NCBI GenBank assembly: GCA_001179505.1
Contig: CDMY01000270.1
Coordinates: forward strand, 93,367 to 132,316
Length of the DNA stretch: 38,950 nt
Reading direction: 5' to 3'
Source of the DNA: Vitrella brassicaformis
Lineage: Eukaryota > Sar > Vitrellaceae
Shown: piece after piece, positions 35,926-38,950 of the stretch
Position numbering within the stretch: the stretch's first letter is position 1
Layout: each line of letters begins with the position of its first letter
The notes under the pieces: generated by a model
What the model was told of the DNA's origin: nothing
Databases searched by the model: none
What the model saw: only the letters and a program-made list of their open reading frames with translations
Translations under genes and position numbers: made by a program

Positions 35926-38901
35926 CTATCTGCTATCCCCTGATGACAGCGACCTCGGCAGGTGTGGCAGCCCCCCACCGCCATCGCTCCCCCTGCCCAC
36001 ATATCTCTGCACCTCCTGGTCCCGCCCCTCGTCTGTGTGCCAATCGAACGCCCATTCGTCCTGCTGTGACGGCTCGGTCGACGGGCCGGTGAAGACATGC
36101 TGCAGATGATCCAGCTTGGTCCTCAAAACCTCATTCTCCTCAAGGAGCTCTTTCAACTGTCTCTGTCCGAAGTGAATGGCGTGCTCTCGCTTGGACAGCT
36201 CGTCTTGAAGGCGGTCCACCTTAACGAGGCAGGCGCACACCAGCAAAAAAAGAAAGAGAATGGCAAGTGGTGTCCCTTGGCCTGCACGATAGTATCGCCA
36301 GCTCAGTGCACTGACTCACCTCTTCGAGTGACCTCGCCAGCATCTCGGCATCGCTCTTCCCCCCACCGCCCTCCCGATCCCTCCTGCTCTGCCCAGCGCC
36401 GGTGGCATGATCACCACCATCATCCCCTCCAGACCCCTGAATGGGCGGCAAGTGCATGCCGTACTGCAGCTTTCTTCTAGGCGGCCTGAACCGCCCGTCG
36501 ACGTCAAAAGAACGGGAGGCCGGCTGGGGTGGAGGGCGGTCGGGGGGAGACATGGATGACGGCTCCATCGACGAGTGTCGTGACGACACTCGGCTGTCCT
36601 CTGGGCTGGACCGGCGAACGACGCCCACTGCTGGCGGCTGGGACCGCTCTCTCCTCTGTCCCGTTCCCGTCAGCCGGTCGGAGCTGCCTGACGACGACCT
36701 GCTGTACGCCGGCCCTTTCCTGGTCCCACTGGCCCCTTGCTGCCTCCTCCTGTGTGCAAAGGCATACCCATATCCCTGCCGCTTGGACGGCCCATCCCCC
36801 TCTTCAGGGCTCTCTGCTGCTCCAGTCAAATTCAAGTTCTCGGAGCTGTCGGTCGGAAACGCCCCCGGTCCCCCGCCCTTGGCCGACTTGAAGGAGCCGT
36901 GCGAGCCGGCAGAGCCGGGGGGCACGGCGAAGTCGAATGGTGCTTGGGGGCTGTTAGTGGGTGCTGAGAGGATGTTGCGGCCGGTTGGGGGAAGTGGGGG
37001 CTTGATGGTGGTGACGCTGGCGGCGGAGAGGAAAGGCCCGTCGGCAGCACTCACGGGCGAGTCTCGCTGGATCGGCGAGGGGCCGTAGTTGCTCCGATAA
37101 TACTGGTTTTCGTAACGGAGGAATGCTATCTCCCTGCACAGGCACACGCACACACACAGACAACACACATGCTTTAGAGCGGGAAGAGGAATGCCGAGGA
37201 AGAGCTTGTCTGTCTGCGTGTCCGTGTGTGTGTCTGTCTATCTGTGTCACCGTTTGAGCTCAACGATCAGCTGCTGGGTGGGATCTACCCTGAGGACGGG
37301 TCGGTTCCTGATCTTCATGCACCGAAGGGCGTATGTCAGGGTGCTCATAGTCTGACACACACACACACGCACACACGCAGACACAGACACAGAGCCGGTG
37401 CCACCCACCCCATGCCCTCTTCTTGAATGTACCGTACCTCTTCCACGGCTGAGGCGGCGGGCGAGACACAGGCGATCAGCAGACACAGCGATGAACCGCC
37501 AAAGCTGTCCATCAACAGCTGAACCAGCCAAACAGGTGCACAATGGGTGACTGACGAGGCTGTCTTTGTGGACCCCAACCAGCGCTCCGGTCTCCCCTTA
37601 CCTGTGTGAGCTTCGAATTTCTGTATGGCACGTGCAGCCTCCCTTGCCCGCCTTTGCGGCTCCTCTCAGACAAGATCGAGATCACCTGCATCCATACATG
37701 CATGCAGTCACTTACCATCCGTCCGTCCCCATACCGCTTTCTCCCCCGTCGTGGTGCGCACACCCACCTGTCCCAGCGTGAAGAGGCTGCGATTAATGGC
37801 CTGTGTCTCTTTGATGGTCGCCGTGCCATCGAGGCCCTCAGCAGCGGCCGTTGTCCCAATCCCCATCCCCACACGCGTCCCCCTGTTCGTTGTGGTCGCA
37901 GCCGCGTCGGTGCCGAGGCCCTCTGTGCCTGTTAGCCGCTCACTCCCAGCAAGGTCCACAAACACAATCTTGCCTGCAGACAAACAGACAGACCCAGAAA
38001 AGAAGCATGTTTGTGCACGTCACAGAGTGTCTGTTGGGCAAATGTACCATATCTTTTGGGGGGCACCTCGCTGCCATCGTCATTAGCCCCAGAGTGTGCT
38101 GCCCGCATCTTGCTGGGGGCTGCGTCGGCTTCGACGTACAGAGTCAGCAGGGAGTGGCTGCGGGACGAGTCGGCGTGGTAGGCGTTGGCCGCCACACGCC
38201 TATTCTTGGCCCCCTCTTGCAATACAGCCAAAACATCAGTCAGCTCGACGCAATCCCACACCGACAATCCCTTGACGTAAAAGCCCTGACAGCCGGGACA
38301 CAGATGAGGCAGGCAGGACATGTGCCGTCTTCTTCTCATGCCATACCTTCTGTGCAGTGTATCTGATGGGCAGGCTGCCACTGGTGGGTTTGAGCAGGTC
38401 GCACACCTTCTCGTTGTATATCTCCTTTATATACAACGAGAAGGAACAATCTAAGTAGACTGAGACACAAACAAATAAGGCCCTCCCTACCAGGAAAGAG
38501 GCCGAGATGCTGTACTCGTACGAATAGCGGGGCGTGCAGGTGCCGGACACGTCTGATGTCACCAGAGTCGACTGGCCCTCCTTGGCGTCCTTTGTCGCCC
38601 TGATCCATGGATGGCAGAGACCAAGAAGAAGAGCCACAGCGATAGCCAGAAGAGAAGAGACATGAGTAGGAGCCGACCGGCCATACATACCCGTACAGAA
38701 ATACCGCGGCTCGTGGAATGATGCCCAGGTCAGCCACCGTGGTGTGTCCGCCCTCGAGCAGCCCCTCGACGAGCGCCCCATCGAGCTGCGCCCACTCAGG
38801 TGCCAGTGTGGTGCCTCGCCGTCGCTCACCCGTCTCCTCGGGAGTGGCGCCCTGCAGGAGGACGCCAGGCATGTTGAGACGGGACAAGATGTCCTCCGAA
38901 C
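35926..38901 (-). CDS. Kinesin motor protein, 5' partial
   Basis: Ten exons join in frame: 38901-38691, 38599-38491, 38424-38347, 38285-38048, 37973-37768, 37685-37602, 37518-37438, 37351-37251, 37133-36320, 36219-35926, giving 737 residues. Earlier exons, including the P-loop, lie past the right edge. Motor motifs are present in order: SASFLEIYNEKVCDLL, switch I DSSRSHSLL, switch II DLAGSER, INRSLFTLGQ, HVPYRNSKLTQLL and the neck-side TLTYALRCMKIRNRP. About 25 extra Gly/Thr/Ala-rich residues sit between switch II and INRSL. The tail has a helix (LKREIAFLRYENQYYR), a long Ser/Pro/Gly-rich region and a short coiled coil (LQDELSKREHAIHFGQRQLK). It looks like an N-terminal-motor, plus-end kinesin. 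The subfamily is unclear. Confidence 0.93.
38406..38444. repeat. Perfect 16-bp inverted repeat across a kinesin splice acceptor
   Basis: Bases 38406-38421 and 38429-38444 are exact reverse complements with a 7-base loop CTCCTTT. The loop contains the intron 3' AG and the first exon bases. One arm codes for IYNEK; the other lies in the intron. Confidence 0.9.
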
Positions 38902-38950
38902 CTGATAGAGCCCCGCAAGATATATTCACAAGTGGGGCAGGGCTGCCTGA

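Overview
This is nuclear DNA of a eukaryote with small, dense, intron-rich genes. Spliceosomal GT-AG introns interrupt almost every gene, and their exons join in frame on both strands. The organism is most likely an alveolate, plausibly a chromerid such as Vitrella brassicaformis. That identification is an inference from the gene mix (flagellar-length kinase, O-glycosylation enzyme, hybrid histidine kinase, plastid-type leader on an SDR protein), the GC-rich coding sequence and the TG/CA-rich introns. It was not tested by any search.

Layout, left to right: C-terminal part of a low-complexity protein (+, runs off the left edge); a plastid-type atypical SDR/NAD(P)-binding protein (-); ubiquitin-eL40 fusion (+); a ~1000-residue protein of unknown function (-); a CILK1/MAK-type cilium-length kinase (+); a twin-CX9C TRIAP1/Mdm35-type protein (-); a polypeptide GalNAc-transferase with a lectin domain (+); a PIF1-family helicase (-); a coiled-coil protein (+); NudC (-); a membrane hybrid histidine kinase (+); a selenocysteine tRNA (-); ribosomal protein uL23 (+); a kinesin that runs off the right edge (-).

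The 14 genes alternate strand without exception. Divergent gaps are short (214 to 802 bp) and several carry the octamer TGCGAGCT. Convergent gaps hold most of the long simple repeats. One 300-bp run of N lies inside the kinase gene between two identical 42-bp blocks and is probably an assembly artefact.

The genes do not form one pathway. Themes are cytoskeleton and flagella (CILK1-type kinase, kinesin, NudC, coiled-coil protein), translation (ubiquitin-eL40, uL23, tRNA-Sec), organelles (TRIAP1-like, SDR) and signalling (histidine kinase). The most informative items are the 87-nt tRNA-Sec, the perfect strand alternation, the shared promoter octamer, a hairpin just before uL23, and a 16-bp hairpin spanning a kinesin splice acceptor.
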